From assembly GCF_020616155.1 (NCBI RefSeq), contig NZ_CP085530.1, positions 619,501-683,500 of the forward strand: a DNA stretch of 64,000 nt, given 5' to 3'. Both the position numbers and the translations under genes were made by a program. The notes under the pieces are model-generated. The model was not told the DNA's origin. It did no database searches and saw only the letters and a program-made list of their open reading frames with translations. This DNA is from Vogesella sp. XCS3 (lineage in GTDB: Bacteria > Pseudomonadota > Gammaproteobacteria > Burkholderiales > Chromobacteriaceae). This document shows, piece by piece, positions 10,595 to 19,443 of this stretch. Numbering within the stretch: position 1 is the first letter of the stretch; each line of letters starts with the position of its first letter.

Positions 10595-10948
10595 ATGCTA
10601 GCACGCACCCCCGCACCGCCGTACTGGGCAGTGATATTCAGCAACCAGCGCACCGCCGCCGACGCTGACGGTTACGGCGTCACTGCCGAACAGATGGTAA
10701 CGCTGGCAGCCGGTCAGCCCGGTTTTCTGGGGGCAGAGAGCGCGCGCGGGGCCGACGGCTTTGGCATTACCGTATCGTACTGGCAAAGCGAGGCTGACAT
10801 TGCCGCCTGGCGTGCCCACGCCGAACACCGTGTGGCGATTGCCGCCGGTTTCGACCACTGGTACGCCTGCTTTGCTACCCGCGTGGCCTACGTTGGCCGC
10901 GACCACCTGTGGGACAAGCCCGCCAGCGATGCGCCAGGTCAAGGTTGA
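10595..10948 (+). CDS. antibiotic biosynthesis monooxygenase (ABM) fold protein
   Basis: 117 residues. The sequence YWAVIFSNQRT ... YGVTAEQMVTLAAGQPGFLG ... ITVSYWQSEADIAAWRAHAEH has the pattern of the dimeric alpha/beta ABM (heme-degrading or quinone monooxygenase-like) family. No specific substrate can be assigned. It lies between era and recO, normally adjacent, and overlaps recO by 20 bases, so it is cotranscribed with the operon. A dispersed 9-mer copy ends on the A of its start codon (10587-10595), leaving the ribosome binding site poorly defined. Confidence 0.75.
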   Translation: MLARTPAPPYWAVIFSNQRTAADADGYGVTAEQMVTLAAGQPGFLGAESARGADGFGITVSYWQSEADIAAWRAHAEHRVAIAAGFDHWYACFATRVAYVGRDHLWDKPASDAPGQG

Positions 10949-11684
10949 TCGCCAGCCGGCCTACGTGCTGCACACCCAGCCGTACCGCGAAACCAGTTTG
11001 CTGGTAGAGGTGCTCAGCCGCGACCACGGCCGCTTCACGCTGGTGGCGCGCGGCGCGCGCCGCCCGCGTTCCGACTTGCGCGGCCAACTGTTGCCGTTCC
11101 AGCCGCTGCAGCTGGCCTGGTTCGGCAAGGGCGAGTTGCGCACGCTGCACACCGTAGACTGGCGCGGCGGCGTGCCGCAGTTTGCCGGCCAGCGCCTGGT
11201 GTGCGGTTTCTATCTCAATGAATTGCTGCTGCGCCTGTCGCCGCGAGACGACCCGTCCCCCGAATTGTTCCAGCTGTACGACCGCACCGTGCGCGGCATG
11301 GCCCGTAGCGACAGCCTGCCCGACGTGTTGCGCCGCTTCGAGCTGAACCTGCTGACGGTGCTGGGCTATACCCCGCCGTGCAGCGAGGACGCCGCCGGCC
11401 AGCCGCTGCAGCCGGATGCCTATTACCTGTGCCGCTTCGGCGAGCTGCCGCAGCGCGTGGCTGTGCCCGACGCCGGCCCGCGCCAGCTGGTGGTGGCGGG
11501 CGCCAGCCTGCTGGCACTGGCCGTGGCCGACTTTTCCCTGCCGCACAGCCGCCGCGACGTGCGCGGCCTGCTGCGCTTGTATCTGGATGAATTGCTGGGG
11601 CCGGAACCACTGGCCACCCGCGAACTCTTAACCACGCTCTACGCGCTGCAAGAAGACAGCGCCCCAAGCCGGAGACCATCATGA
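10929..11684 (+). CDS. recO: DNA repair protein RecO
   Basis: 251 residues. RecO anneals single strands and loads RecA with RecR in the RecFOR pathway. The N-terminal OB-fold reads [20 protein letters not shown] followed by [12 protein letters not shown], typical of the family. The zinc-finger cysteines of some RecO proteins are not obvious here. The ATG at 10929 is favoured; it lies inside the preceding ABM gene, and the 3' end overlaps pdxJ by four bases (ATGA). Confidence 0.93.
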   Translation: MRQVKVDRQPAYVLHTQPYRETSLLVEVLSRDHGRFTLVARGARRPRSDLRGQLLPFQPLQLAWFGKGELRTLHTVDWRGGVPQFAGQRLVCGFYLNELLLRLSPRDDPSPELFQLYDRTVRGMARSDSLPDVLRRFELNLLTVLGYTPPCSEDAAGQPLQPDAYYLCRFGELPQRVAVPDAGPRQLVVAGASLLALAVADFSLPHSRRDVRGLLRLYLDELLGPEPLATRELLTTLYALQEDSAPSRRPS

Positions 11685-12415
11685 TTCTGCTAGGCGTCAA
11701 TATCGACCACGTTGCCACCCTGCGCCAGGCGCGTGGTACCCGTTTCCCCAGCCCGATCGAAGCCGCCCTGGTGGCCGAAACCAGCGGTGCCGATCTGATT
11801 ACCCTGCACCTGCGTGAAGATCGCCGCCATATCCAGGACCACGACGTGGACGCCATGCGCGCCACCATCAAGACCCGCATGAACCTGGAAATGGCGCTGA
11901 CCGACGAAATGCTGGCCAACGCGCTGCGCGTGAAGCCGGAAGACGTGTGCCTGGTGCCGGAAAAACGCGAAGAAGTTACCACCGAAGGCGGCCTAGACGT
12001 GATCCGCTACTTTGACGAAGTGCGCGAGTTCACCCGCCAGCTGAGCGATGCCGGCATTCGCGTATCCATCTTCATCGACCCGGACGTGAAGCAGATCCAG
12101 GCAGCCTGGGACGCCGGTGCCCGCGTGATCGAGCTGCACACCGGCGCCTACGCCCACGCCGACTTCCAGCACGAGGCGCAGCAGGCCGAGCTGGCGCGCA
12201 TCCGCGAAGCCGCCGTATTTGGCGATCACCTGGGCATGGTGGTGAACGCCGGTCACGGTTTGAATTACCACAATGTGAAGCCGATTGCGGCTATCCAGGA
12301 AATTGCCGAGCTGAACATCGGCCACGCCCTGGTGAGCCATGCCTTGATGGTGGGCTTTGCAAGTGCGGTGCGCGAAATGAAAGCGCTGATGATTGAAGGC
12401 CGCCAGGGGCTGTAA
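11681..12415 (+). CDS. pdxJ: pyridoxine 5'-phosphate synthase
   Basis: 244 residues, usual length. It condenses 1-deoxyxylulose 5-phosphate with aminoacetone 3-phosphate in DXP-dependent vitamin B6 synthesis. Family motifs are [17 protein letters not shown] (start), [24 protein letters not shown] with the catalytic Glu, and [13 protein letters not shown] near the C-terminus. Overlaps recO by 4 and acpS by 1 base, as in E. coli recO-pdxJ-acpS. Confidence 0.97.
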   Translation: MILLGVNIDHVATLRQARGTRFPSPIEAALVAETSGADLITLHLREDRRHIQDHDVDAMRATIKTRMNLEMALTDEMLANALRVKPEDVCLVPEKREEVTTEGGLDVIRYFDEVREFTRQLSDAGIRVSIFIDPDVKQIQAAWDAGARVIELHTGAYAHADFQHEAQQAELARIREAAVFGDHLGMVVNAGHGLNYHNVKPIAAIQEIAELNIGHALVSHALMVGFASAVREMKALMIEGRQGL

Positions 12416-12810
12416 TGATTTACGGCATCGGCACCGATATGGCGCGCATCGCGCGCTTTCAGGTCATGCTGGACCGCTGGGGCCTGCGTGCCGGCCGCCG
12501 CTTGCTGGCGCCGGTAGAGCAGGCTGAGCTGGCCGCTGCGGCCAACCCGGCGCGCCTGCTAGCCAAGCGCTTTGCCGCCAAAGAGGCGCTGTCCAAGGCG
12601 CTGGGCACCGGCGTGCGCGAACCGGTGCTGCTGACCGCCATCGCCGTGAGCCACGACGCGCTGGGTAAACCGATGTTTGCCTTTGACGATGCGCTGCATG
12701 CGTTTCTGCGCGAGCGCGGCATCAGCCGCGTGCATTTGTCGATTACCGACGAGGCCGAGCACGCACTGGCTTTTGTGGTGTGTGAAACCGGCCTTGCGGC
12801 CAACCTATAG
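12415..12810 (+). CDS. acpS: holo-acyl carrier protein synthase
   Basis: 131 residues. It transfers phosphopantetheine from CoA to acyl carrier protein. The metal ligand Asp8 lies in [15 protein letters not shown] and the second motif is [16 protein letters not shown]. The start overlaps the pdxJ stop (TAATG). Two dispersed 9-mer copies lie in this gene (12537 and 12795). Confidence 0.95.
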   Translation: MIYGIGTDMARIARFQVMLDRWGLRAGRRLLAPVEQAELAAAANPARLLAKRFAAKEALSKALGTGVREPVLLTAIAVSHDALGKPMFAFDDALHAFLRERGISRVHLSITDEAEHALAFVVCETGLAANL

Positions 12811-12819
12811 AGTGGCACC

Positions 12820-13908
12820 ATGACTCAAACCGTTCTGCCGCGCGGCCCAGTAATGGCCGACGTTGCCGGCTTCCGCCTCAGCGACGATGAAAAACAACGC
12901 CTGTGTCACCCGCTGGTGGGCGGCGTCATCCTGTTCCGCCGCAACTTCGACAGTGTCGAGCAGCTGAAGGCACTGACCGCCGAGATTCGTGCGCTGCGCC
13001 AGCCAGAGCTGCTGATTGCCGTCGATCACGAAGGCGGCCGCGTGCAGCGGTTCCTGGCCGGCTTTACCCGCCTGCCGCCGATGCGGGTGCTGGGCGAGCT
13101 GTGGGACGCGCAAGGCCAGGCCGTGGCCGAAGCGGCAGCCGAGGAAACCGGCTATGTGCTGGCCGCCGAGCTGCGCGCCTGCGGCGTGGATCTGAGCTTC
13201 ACCCCGGTGCTGGACCTGGACTGGCAGCACTGCGCTGTCATCGGCAACCGCAGTTTCCATGGTGACCCGGCGGTAGTGATTGCGCTGGCCAGCGCGCTGC
13301 AGCGCGGCCTGAACCGTGGTGGTATGGGCAGCTGTGGCAAGCACTTTCCAGGCCACGGCTTTGTCGATGGCGACACCCACGTGGCCATGCCGCAGGACCC
13401 GCGTAGCCTGGACGATATCCGCGCTGCCGACCTGAAACCGTTTGCCGCCCTGGCCGCCAGCGGTATGAAGGCGGTGATGCCCGCGCACGTGATCTACCCG
13501 CAAGTGGACGACACCTCGGCCGGTTTCTCGCGCATCTGGCTGCAAGGCATCCTGCGCGGCGAGCTCGGTTTTGACGGCACCATTTTCAGCGACGACCTGA
13601 CCATGGAAGGCGCGGCCGGCGCCGGCGATATCGTGGCGCGTACCGAGCGCGCGTTTGCCGCCGGTTGCGATATGGCCCTGGTGTGTAACCGCCCCGACCT
13701 GGTGGACGATTTGCTGGCCAGGTTGGCCGCACCGGTGCAGCCACAGCTGGCGCAGCGCCTGCAGGCCATGGCCGGGCAGGGTGTGCCCGAGGAGTGGGAA
13801 GCGCGGGTAGCCGCTAGCGCGTTTGCTGACGTTGCCGCACGCGTAGGTGCGCTGGCCGTGCCGCCGCAGCAGTTGGCCGCAGCGCCGCAAGTAGGCGAGG
13901 CACACTAA
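12820..13908 (+). CDS. nagZ: beta-N-acetylhexosaminidase, GH3 family
   Basis: 362 residues. The cytoplasmic enzyme removes GlcNAc from recycled anhydro-muropeptides. Motifs are LLIAVDHEGGRVQRF, the catalytic His loop GKHFPGHGFVDGDTH and the nucleophile Asp in FSDDLTMEGA. No signal peptide is present. It closes the lepA-to-acpS operon, 9 bases after acpS, and is followed by hairpins. Codons AGG-TTG-GCC-GCA at 13720-13731 are set by a dispersed 9-mer copy. Confidence 0.95.
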   Translation: MTQTVLPRGPVMADVAGFRLSDDEKQRLCHPLVGGVILFRRNFDSVEQLKALTAEIRALRQPELLIAVDHEGGRVQRFLAGFTRLPPMRVLGELWDAQGQAVAEAAAEETGYVLAAELRACGVDLSFTPVLDLDWQHCAVIGNRSFHGDPAVVIALASALQRGLNRGGMGSCGKHFPGHGFVDGDTHVAMPQDPRSLDDIRAADLKPFAALAASGMKAVMPAHVIYPQVDDTSAGFSRIWLQGILRGELGFDGTIFSDDLTMEGAAGAGDIVARTERAFAAGCDMALVCNRPDLVDDLLARLAAPVQPQLAQRLQAMAGQGVPEEWEARVAASAFADVAARVGALAVPPQQLAAAPQVGEAH

Positions 13909-13971
13909 GCCACTCGGCAGGGTGGCTTTGATACAACAAGGCCTGTCTGCGTTGGCAGGCAGGCCTTGTTG
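13907..13971. terminator. two hairpins between convergent nagZ and MCP genes
   Basis: First stem AAGCCAC / GTGGCTT (13907-13913, 13922-13928). Second stem CAACAAGGCCTG / CAGGCCTTGTTG (13934-13945, 13960-13971), 12 perfect pairs. Neither has a long T run, but the position between convergent genes suggests bidirectional termination. Confidence 0.55.
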
Positions 13972-14009
13972 CATGTCAGCAGCCCGCAGGGGCGGGTGTG
14001 GCCGCGCGA

Positions 14010-15269
14010 TCAGAACAGCTCGATATCGCCGGTATCGTTACTGCCGCCGCTTGCCAGCTGCATTTCGCTCGGGCGGGCTCGGGTGCGGCGTTGGTCGTTC
14101 CATTGCTTTTCATGCATGTGCAGGCGTGCCAGCGAGGTGCGCAGCTTGGCGGCCAGGTTGCGCAGGTCATCCGGTGATACCGCGTGGATGCGGCTGCAGT
14201 CCAGTGCGTCCTGGTTCAGCTGGATCAGGATGTCGCCGGATACTTTCGAGTCTTGTACAGCCTGTGCCTGCATGCTGACTGCGTTGCCGATTTCGTCGGC
14301 CGAGGCGTTGATCTCGCGAATGGAGCGCGTGATGCTGTCCAGCTTTTCGCGCGAGGTGTCTGCGTGGGTGGCGGCAAAATCGGCACGCTCTAGCGAGGTA
14401 CTCATGGCACTGACAACTTTTTCGGTGCCGCGTTGTACATCGCCCATGATGTTCTGTACCTGCTGGGTGGCTTCCTGGGTGCGGTGCGCCAGCTTGCGGA
14501 CCTCGTCAGCTACCACGGCAAAGCCACGGCCGCTTTCGCCGGCGCGCGCGGCCTCGATAGCGGCATTCAGTGCCAGCAGGTTGGTCTGGTCGGCAATGTC
14601 CTTGATGGAAGACAGAATGCCATCGATATTGCCTGACGCTTGCGCCAGCGCGCGTACATCGCGGGTGGCTTCTTCCAGCAGGCTGGCGACATCGGTAACG
14701 CCATTGATCACGATCAGCGTGGCTTCGCGGCTTTCACCCATATGCTGCTCGGCATGTTGCGCTGCAGCAGTTATTTGTTCCAGGTCCACGCGCAAGCGCT
14801 CGGCCTGTTCTATCATGCGGGAAATGGCGCCAATCAGTACCTGGCCATGGCTGGATTGCAGCAGGTTTTTCTGCAGGATGGCGCTATAGGTATCGGTGAG
14901 CTCTTGCGACATGGGTATCAGCCGTGCGCTGGAACCCAGTACCTGGGTGAAAATATCGTCCAGCTCTTCCAGTAACTGGTTGAAATGGCGGCTGCAGCCT
15001 TCCCAGTCCGGGCTGGTGGCCAGGTCCAGCGTCTTGCTGAAGTCGATAGGCTCTTGTTTCAGCGACTGCAGGTGCTGGCGAAAGATGCGGGCCGGCCTGA
15101 TGAAGTGTTTCTGGATGCGCCAGGCCAGGGTAGCCATCACGGCCAGGCCGGTTAGCAAGCCGGCAAGCACACTTGTCATGCCGCTTTCCGGCAAGAGCAG
15201 GGTCAGGGCTGGAAGCAGTAGCAGCGGGATAAGTGCAGGCGCAATCAGACGAATCAGCGTAGCTTTCAT
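14010..15269 (-). CDS. methyl-accepting chemotaxis-type signal transducer
   Basis: 419 residues. Two hydrophobic segments sit close together at the N-terminus (about 8-27 and 30-48), leaving almost no periplasmic sensor domain. A HAMP-like or linker region follows, then the cytoplasmic signalling hairpin with the near-invariant tip [19 protein letters not shown]. There is no NWETF-type CheR-docking pentapeptide at the C-terminus (ends DIELF). It probably senses a membrane or cytoplasmic cue and signals to CheA/CheW. No che genes are nearby. Confidence 0.9.
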   Translation of the reverse strand: MKATLIRLIAPALIPLLLLPALTLLLPESGMTSVLAGLLTGLAVMATLAWRIQKHFIRPARIFRQHLQSLKQEPIDFSKTLDLATSPDWEGCSRHFNQLLEELDDIFTQVLGSSARLIPMSQELTDTYSAILQKNLLQSSHGQVLIGAISRMIEQAERLRVDLEQITAAAQHAEQHMGESREATLIVINGVTDVASLLEEATRDVRALAQASGNIDGILSSIKDIADQTNLLALNAAIEAARAGESGRGFAVVADEVRKLAHRTQEATQQVQNIMGDVQRGTEKVVSAMSTSLERADFAATHADTSREKLDSITRSIREINASADEIGNAVSMQAQAVQDSKVSGDILIQLNQDALDCSRIHAVSPDDLRNLAAKLRTSLARLHMHEKQWNDQRRTRARPSEMQLASGGSNDTGDIELF

Positions 15270-15306
15270 GTTCTTCTCGGGATGGCTGATGCCACGGTTG
15301 TACCAT

Positions 15307-15372
15307 CAGTGTAAGTAAACACTGTTTGGCAAATGTGACACATGATTTTATGCAAAGTATACCCTTGTATAC
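15307..15372 (+). promoter_or_regulatory. repeats in the divergent promoter region
   Basis: Between the divergent genes at 14010-15269 and 15410-16402 there is an inverted repeat CAGTGT-N6-ACACTG (15307-15324) and a doubled GTATAC hexamer spaced by four bases (15357-15362, 15367-15372). Either could be an operator. No convincing -35/-10 pair was fixed. Confidence 0.3.
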
Positions 15373-15409
15373 GTAGGGTTTTGAAAGCAATTGAGCAGGA
15401 ATTTTGACG

Positions 15410-16402
15410 ATGCAGAAGTTTTTACGCTGGCTGGCGGTTGGGGTGAGCGATCGCTTCGCCAGCCGCGAAGTGCAAGATGCAGTAGACCTGCTGATTGCCG
15501 AAGTAGAGCCCAAGGTCAAGCTGCTGCCCAGTGGGCGGCGCCAGCTACGCCGAGGCGTGCGACATATGTTGGCCCAGTTGCAGGAAGTTGGCCGCCTGCT
15601 GCCCGAGCCGCTGGACTTGAGCCCAGCCGGCTATAGCAGTGACCGGCGCGTAGGCTTGCTGTTCGCCTCGCCACAAAGCCTGTGTGATAGCTTGCGTGCC
15701 AGTGATGCCATCAAGGCGCATCTGGCCAGCCCGCAGTCGCCACAGCAGCTGCAAGTCATGCTGGTGATGCAGCTGAACGAGGAAACAAGGCTGGGCAGCC
15801 AGCTGCTGCCGGATGGCAGTGTGCGCAGCGACGTGCCCCAGCGCGTATTGTGCTTCGAGCGGCACCGCTTTATTGCCGCCAGCGCCAGTCACGAAGATTT
15901 GCTACACGATGCCCGCCAGCAGGCTTATGGCCTGCTGTGCCGCAACCTGGCGTATGGCATCAGTCAGGCGGAAAGCGAACGACGCCTGCTGGAGGTGGAA
16001 CGCCGTGCCCTGCAGCTGCAACTGCAGCACAAAACCAATGTACTCAATGCCGAGGCCCTGAACCTGCATGGCAGCATGACGCCGGCGCAAATGGCCGAGC
16101 GCCTGGCGCAGGTGGAACAGGCGTTGGCCGCATCGCAGCTGGTGGCATCGCTGCAGGGCAAGCTCAAGCTGATACGGCAGGTGATCGAGGCGCCGGATGA
16201 CTTTGTGCGTGCCAGCCTGGAAACCGCCTGGGTAGACCGCATGGGCGTGGTGCTGTCGCCCGCCGAGGGTGGCCAGCAGCTGGACTACACCAATATCGAA
16301 ATGGGCTACCTGCAGCGCCGCCGTCGGGTGGTGTTTGCGGCCAACCTTAGCCGTGCCGATCTACGCGAATGGCAGCAACGCTGGCCTGCGCTGGAAAGCT
16401 GA
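15410..16402 (+). CDS. conserved-looking protein of unknown function, 330 residues
   Basis: Not recognised. It is soluble, with no signal peptide or membrane span. A helical central part (about 180-260) has heptad-like Leu, Gln and Glu content (ERRLLEVERRALQLQLQHK) that could form a coiled coil. The end is Arg-rich (YLQRRRRVVFAANLSRADL). The ATG at 15410 follows AGCAGGA at good spacing; a TTG six bases upstream is less likely. Its TGA is the left half of a TGATCA palindrome whose other strand is the stop codon of the convergent phosphatase gene. Codon use resembles its neighbours. Two dispersed 9-mer copies (16124, 16336) lie inside. Confidence 0.7.
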   Translation: MQKFLRWLAVGVSDRFASREVQDAVDLLIAEVEPKVKLLPSGRRQLRRGVRHMLAQLQEVGRLLPEPLDLSPAGYSSDRRVGLLFASPQSLCDSLRASDAIKAHLASPQSPQQLQVMLVMQLNEETRLGSQLLPDGSVRSDVPQRVLCFERHRFIAASASHEDLLHDARQQAYGLLCRNLAYGISQAESERRLLEVERRALQLQLQHKTNVLNAEALNLHGSMTPAQMAERLAQVEQALAASQLVASLQGKLKLIRQVIEAPDDFVRASLETAWVDRMGVVLSPAEGGQQLDYTNIEMGYLQRRRRVVFAANLSRADLREWQQRWPALES

Positions 16403-17590
16403 TCAGCCGTCACACACAATCAGCGGTACCTGCATTTCTGCCGCCGATAGCCCGCCATGGTTGCCCAGCAATGGCGGGCGTTTTTCATCGTTCACCATCT
16501 GTAACAGCCCCCAGTTTTCTTTCATCAGCAGGACAAAGTCCCCGGCGCGCTCTGCCAGCAGCGGGTGGTGTGGCGCCGGGCCAAACCAGCCGTGCGCGAT
16601 GACATCTTGCGCTGGCAAACACCAGGCGATATGGCCCAGCGTGCGTTCGAAAGCGGTGCGGAAGGCATCTGCCTGGCCAGTTTTGACATGGCAGATGGCT
16701 GCCCGCGGCTCACCACTCAATGGCTGGCGTAGCAGCGCTGCCAGCGCCGGGTAGTCGTTCAGAAACAATAGCCGTTCCGGCGGGATGTCGATCTGGCCAT
16801 GGTCTGCCGTGATCACCAGCTTGCAGCGGGCGGGCAGCGTGGCAGCCAGCTCGGCGCAGTGCTGCTGCAGGCGTGCCAGCAGCGCTTGTGCTTTGGGGTG
16901 GGTGGTACCTTTGCCGTGCATCAGCGAATCCAGGTCGGGGATGTAGGCGTAAACGAACTTGCGCTCGGGCGTGGCTGCCAGCTCCGCCAGGCTGGCGAAC
17001 AGCTCGGCATAGGCGCGCCACGGCAGGTGCCGTGCCTGGCCGCCGTGATGGCGGCTGTAGTGCGAATCGGCAATGTACTGCGGCTGCAGCATGTAGTGCT
17101 GTCTGCCGCGGCCTTGCAAGGCTGATGGCTGGCTATAAAGCCGCGTAGCCAGGGTGTCGCTATCGGGCGCCTCGCCACTGGCCCAATGGCTACGCAGCGG
17201 CAGCGGGGTGGCAATGCAGCTGGCCTCCGGCGCCCAGACATGCCACGCCAGCAGGCTGTGCTGGCTGGGCGGCACGCCACTCATCAGCGTGGTTATGGCA
17301 GCCGTAGTGGTGCTGGGGAAGACCGACGACAGCGTGGCGCATTGCTGTTGTTGCAGCCAGCCACCCGGCGCCAGGGCATCAAGCTGGGCGCAGCCCATGC
17401 CGTCTATCAGTAGCAGAATGACCGTGTCGCAGTCTTCCAGCGCGCCCAGTGCCAGGTGCTGCAGCGGCGGGCACCTGCTGTTGCCATGCAGGCGTGCGGC
17501 CAGGTTGGCCAGGCTGTGCTGGTAATCGGGTAGCTGGCACTGCGCCAGCAGGCTGTCGGGTAGTTGGCTCACTGTTGTGCTTTCGTGCAT
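16403..17590 (-). CDS. alkaline phosphatase superfamily hydrolase (nucleotide pyrophosphatase-like)
   Basis: 395 residues. The metal and nucleophile framework of type I phosphodiesterases is intact: LLLIDGMG (Asp63), VFPSTTTAAITT (nucleophile Thr at 94 or 95), YIPDLDSLMHGKG, ITADHGQID and GNHGGLS. No signal peptide is seen, so it probably acts in the cytoplasm on nucleotides or phosphodiesters; the exact substrate is unknown. It is convergent with the preceding gene with no space for a terminator. Confidence 0.8.
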   Translation of the reverse strand: MHESTTVSQLPDSLLAQCQLPDYQHSLANLAARLHGNSRCPPLQHLALGALEDCDTVILLLIDGMGCAQLDALAPGGWLQQQQCATLSSVFPSTTTAAITTLMSGVPPSQHSLLAWHVWAPEASCIATPLPLRSHWASGEAPDSDTLATRLYSQPSALQGRGRQHYMLQPQYIADSHYSRHHGGQARHLPWRAYAELFASLAELAATPERKFVYAYIPDLDSLMHGKGTTHPKAQALLARLQQHCAELAATLPARCKLVITADHGQIDIPPERLLFLNDYPALAALLRQPLSGEPRAAICHVKTGQADAFRTAFERTLGHIAWCLPAQDVIAHGWFGPAPHHPLLAERAGDFVLLMKENWGLLQMVNDEKRPPLLGNHGGLSAAEMQVPLIVCDG

Positions 17591-17638
17591 GTGTTTATAG
17601 TGTCGGTTTTACCTTGTCTGGCAGGTTTTGTAAGCATC

Positions 17639-18007
17639 ATGAGTGATTTGCGTGTGAGCTGTACCGAGTGCGGCGCGTGCTGTTCTGCGTTTCGCGTGTC
17701 TTTCCACCGCAGCGAGTTGGCCGCAGATGGGCAGCCTGGCGTGCCTGCGGACATGGCCGTGCACGAGGTAGGCAATACCTGGCGCATGGCGGGTACCGAC
17801 GATAGTGCTGCCGACGGCCAGCCGCCGCGCTGTGTGGCACTGTGTGGCACGGTAGGCGAGGCGGTGAGCTGCCGCATCTACGACCAGCGTCCGTCGCCCT
17901 GTCGCGAGTTTGGCGCGCTGGCCAGCGTGGGCATTTACGAAGCCGCCTGTAACCGCGCCCGCGCCCGCCATGGCTTGCCACGGCTGAAGGTGGACGATAG
18001 CTGGTGA
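17639..18007 (+). CDS. YkgJ family cysteine cluster protein
   Basis: 122 residues. The N-terminal CTECGACCSAFRVSFH (Cys8, 11, 14, 15) and later CRIYDQRPSPCREF match the zinc- or iron-binding YkgJ family (CxxCxxCC plus distal Cys). Function is unsettled; some relatives modify or bind metal. The ATG at 17639 is chosen because the Cys motif must lie close to the N-terminus. A dispersed 9-mer copy (17717) encodes LAA. Confidence 0.85.
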   Translation: MSDLRVSCTECGACCSAFRVSFHRSELAADGQPGVPADMAVHEVGNTWRMAGTDDSAADGQPPRCVALCGTVGEAVSCRIYDQRPSPCREFGALASVGIYEAACNRARARHGLPRLKVDDSW

Positions 18008-18174
18008 AGCATGGTGCGCTGCGGTTTGCCGGCTAGTGTTTGCGCGGGAGGCGCGGTAAAAGAACTGGATGCCACTATACTGACAACTAGCTTGTGTTGC
18101 GGCATGGCATACGCTGATTCGCCTGTAGTGATTTGCTCCCCCTTGGGAGCGCCACCAATACTGAACCACACAGT

Positions 18175-19311
18175 ATGAATCTAAGCTCAAGCAAACAATG
18201 GCAGCAGCTTGTCTGGTCTTGGCTGCAGATGGGCGTGGATCCGGCGCTGAGCGGTGCTTTGCGCCGGCGGCAATATATTACCAATGCGGTGCCAGCCCTG
18301 GTGCTGACCATGGCGCTGTTCTACGCGGTGCTGTTTTGTTTGCTAGGCAATAGCGCCCTGGCGGCCATCAGCCTGAAAGCGATGGTGATACCACTGCTTG
18401 GCATGGTCTGGTTTCACTGGCAGCAGCGGTGTGGCCGGCCACCGCACTACTGGAAAGCCTGCCTTATTTGCCAGGCCACTGTGCTGGCCGGCATCCTGGG
18501 TGGCCAAGGCACGCAAATTGGCGGTCATTATTACTTTCTACTGTTTTTCCTGACAGCGCCGCTGGTTGTCCCTACCCATGACAAGCGGGGCATGGCCATA
18601 GTCTGTGCTATCTGCGTTAGCTGGTTCTGTTTGTTTGAACTGCACCCTTGGCCATCCAGTATTGCAGTGCAGGCGCTTGGCCCGGCGACGATCAAGCTGC
18701 TTTACCTGTCGGTTTTGTTGTCTGGCTCGGTGGTTCTGTTTGTGGCGCTGCTGGCCGGAGAATATTTTTCCGAGCTGCTGGAGCGGCGAATCCAGCAAAT
18801 GGCCAGCACCGACGAGCTGACCGGCCTGGGTAATCGTCGCGTTTTTTACCAGGTACTGGCGCAATGGCAGGCGGCCTATCACTGTGAGCAACGCCCATTT
18901 TGCGTGGCGATGCTGGATATCGATCACTTCAAAAACATCAACGACACGTATGGCCATGAGGCTGGCGACCAGGTCTTGCGCGCGCTGTCCATGCTGCTGC
19001 GGCAAGGCGTTTCCCAGGAGGATGTCGTGTGCCGCATCGGCGGCGAAGAATTTGCCGTTTTACTGGCTGGCCACACGCTTGAGCAGGCGCGCATGGTGTG
19101 TGAAGCGCTCAGGCAACGCATTGCTGCAACGCCTATTCGCGCAGCTGGCACCCAGCTGCAGGTGACCGTGAGCCTGGGCGTGGGGCAGTGCAAGGGGCCG
19201 GACTGTCTGGCGGGGATAGACCGGGCACTGTATGCCGCCAAACACGCCGGCCGCAATGCAGTGCATCTGCATCAAGCCGGTGTGGCAGAGCCAAACCAGG
19301 CGCAAGTGTGA
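18175..19311 (+). CDS. membrane-bound diguanylate cyclase (GGDEF)
   Basis: 378 residues. Six or so hydrophobic segments (about 38-190) precede a GGDEF domain that begins ASTDELTGLGNRRVF. The substrate site is DIDHFKNINDTYGHEAGD and the active-site motif is GGEEF in CRIGGEEFAVLL, so the enzyme should make cyclic di-GMP. No RxxD inhibitory site is evident just upstream of GGEEF. The ATG at 18175 is preferred to an upstream TTG. A terminator follows at 19401. Confidence 0.92.
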   Translation: MNLSSSKQWQQLVWSWLQMGVDPALSGALRRRQYITNAVPALVLTMALFYAVLFCLLGNSALAAISLKAMVIPLLGMVWFHWQQRCGRPPHYWKACLICQATVLAGILGGQGTQIGGHYYFLLFFLTAPLVVPTHDKRGMAIVCAICVSWFCLFELHPWPSSIAVQALGPATIKLLYLSVLLSGSVVLFVALLAGEYFSELLERRIQQMASTDELTGLGNRRVFYQVLAQWQAAYHCEQRPFCVAMLDIDHFKNINDTYGHEAGDQVLRALSMLLRQGVSQEDVVCRIGGEEFAVLLAGHTLEQARMVCEALRQRIAATPIRAAGTQLQVTVSLGVGQCKGPDCLAGIDRALYAAKHAGRNAVHLHQAGVAEPNQAQV

Positions 19312-19400
19312 GCAGGGTTTGCAGGCGCTGTGGTGTGCACCCGGTGGTTTGGCCGCTGGCCAATGCAGGCCGACTTGGTGGGATGCGGCAAGCAAAAATA

Positions 19401-19425
19401 AACCCCAGCACAGGCTGGGGTTTTT
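19401..19425. terminator. bidirectional intrinsic terminator
   Basis: AACCCCAGC / GCTGGGGTT stem with a short loop and TTTTT on the plus side; A-rich flank on the other side. It lies between the convergent GGDEF gene and the iron cluster. Confidence 0.85.
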
Positions 19426-19443
19426 CATGGCGCGAGCACGTGG

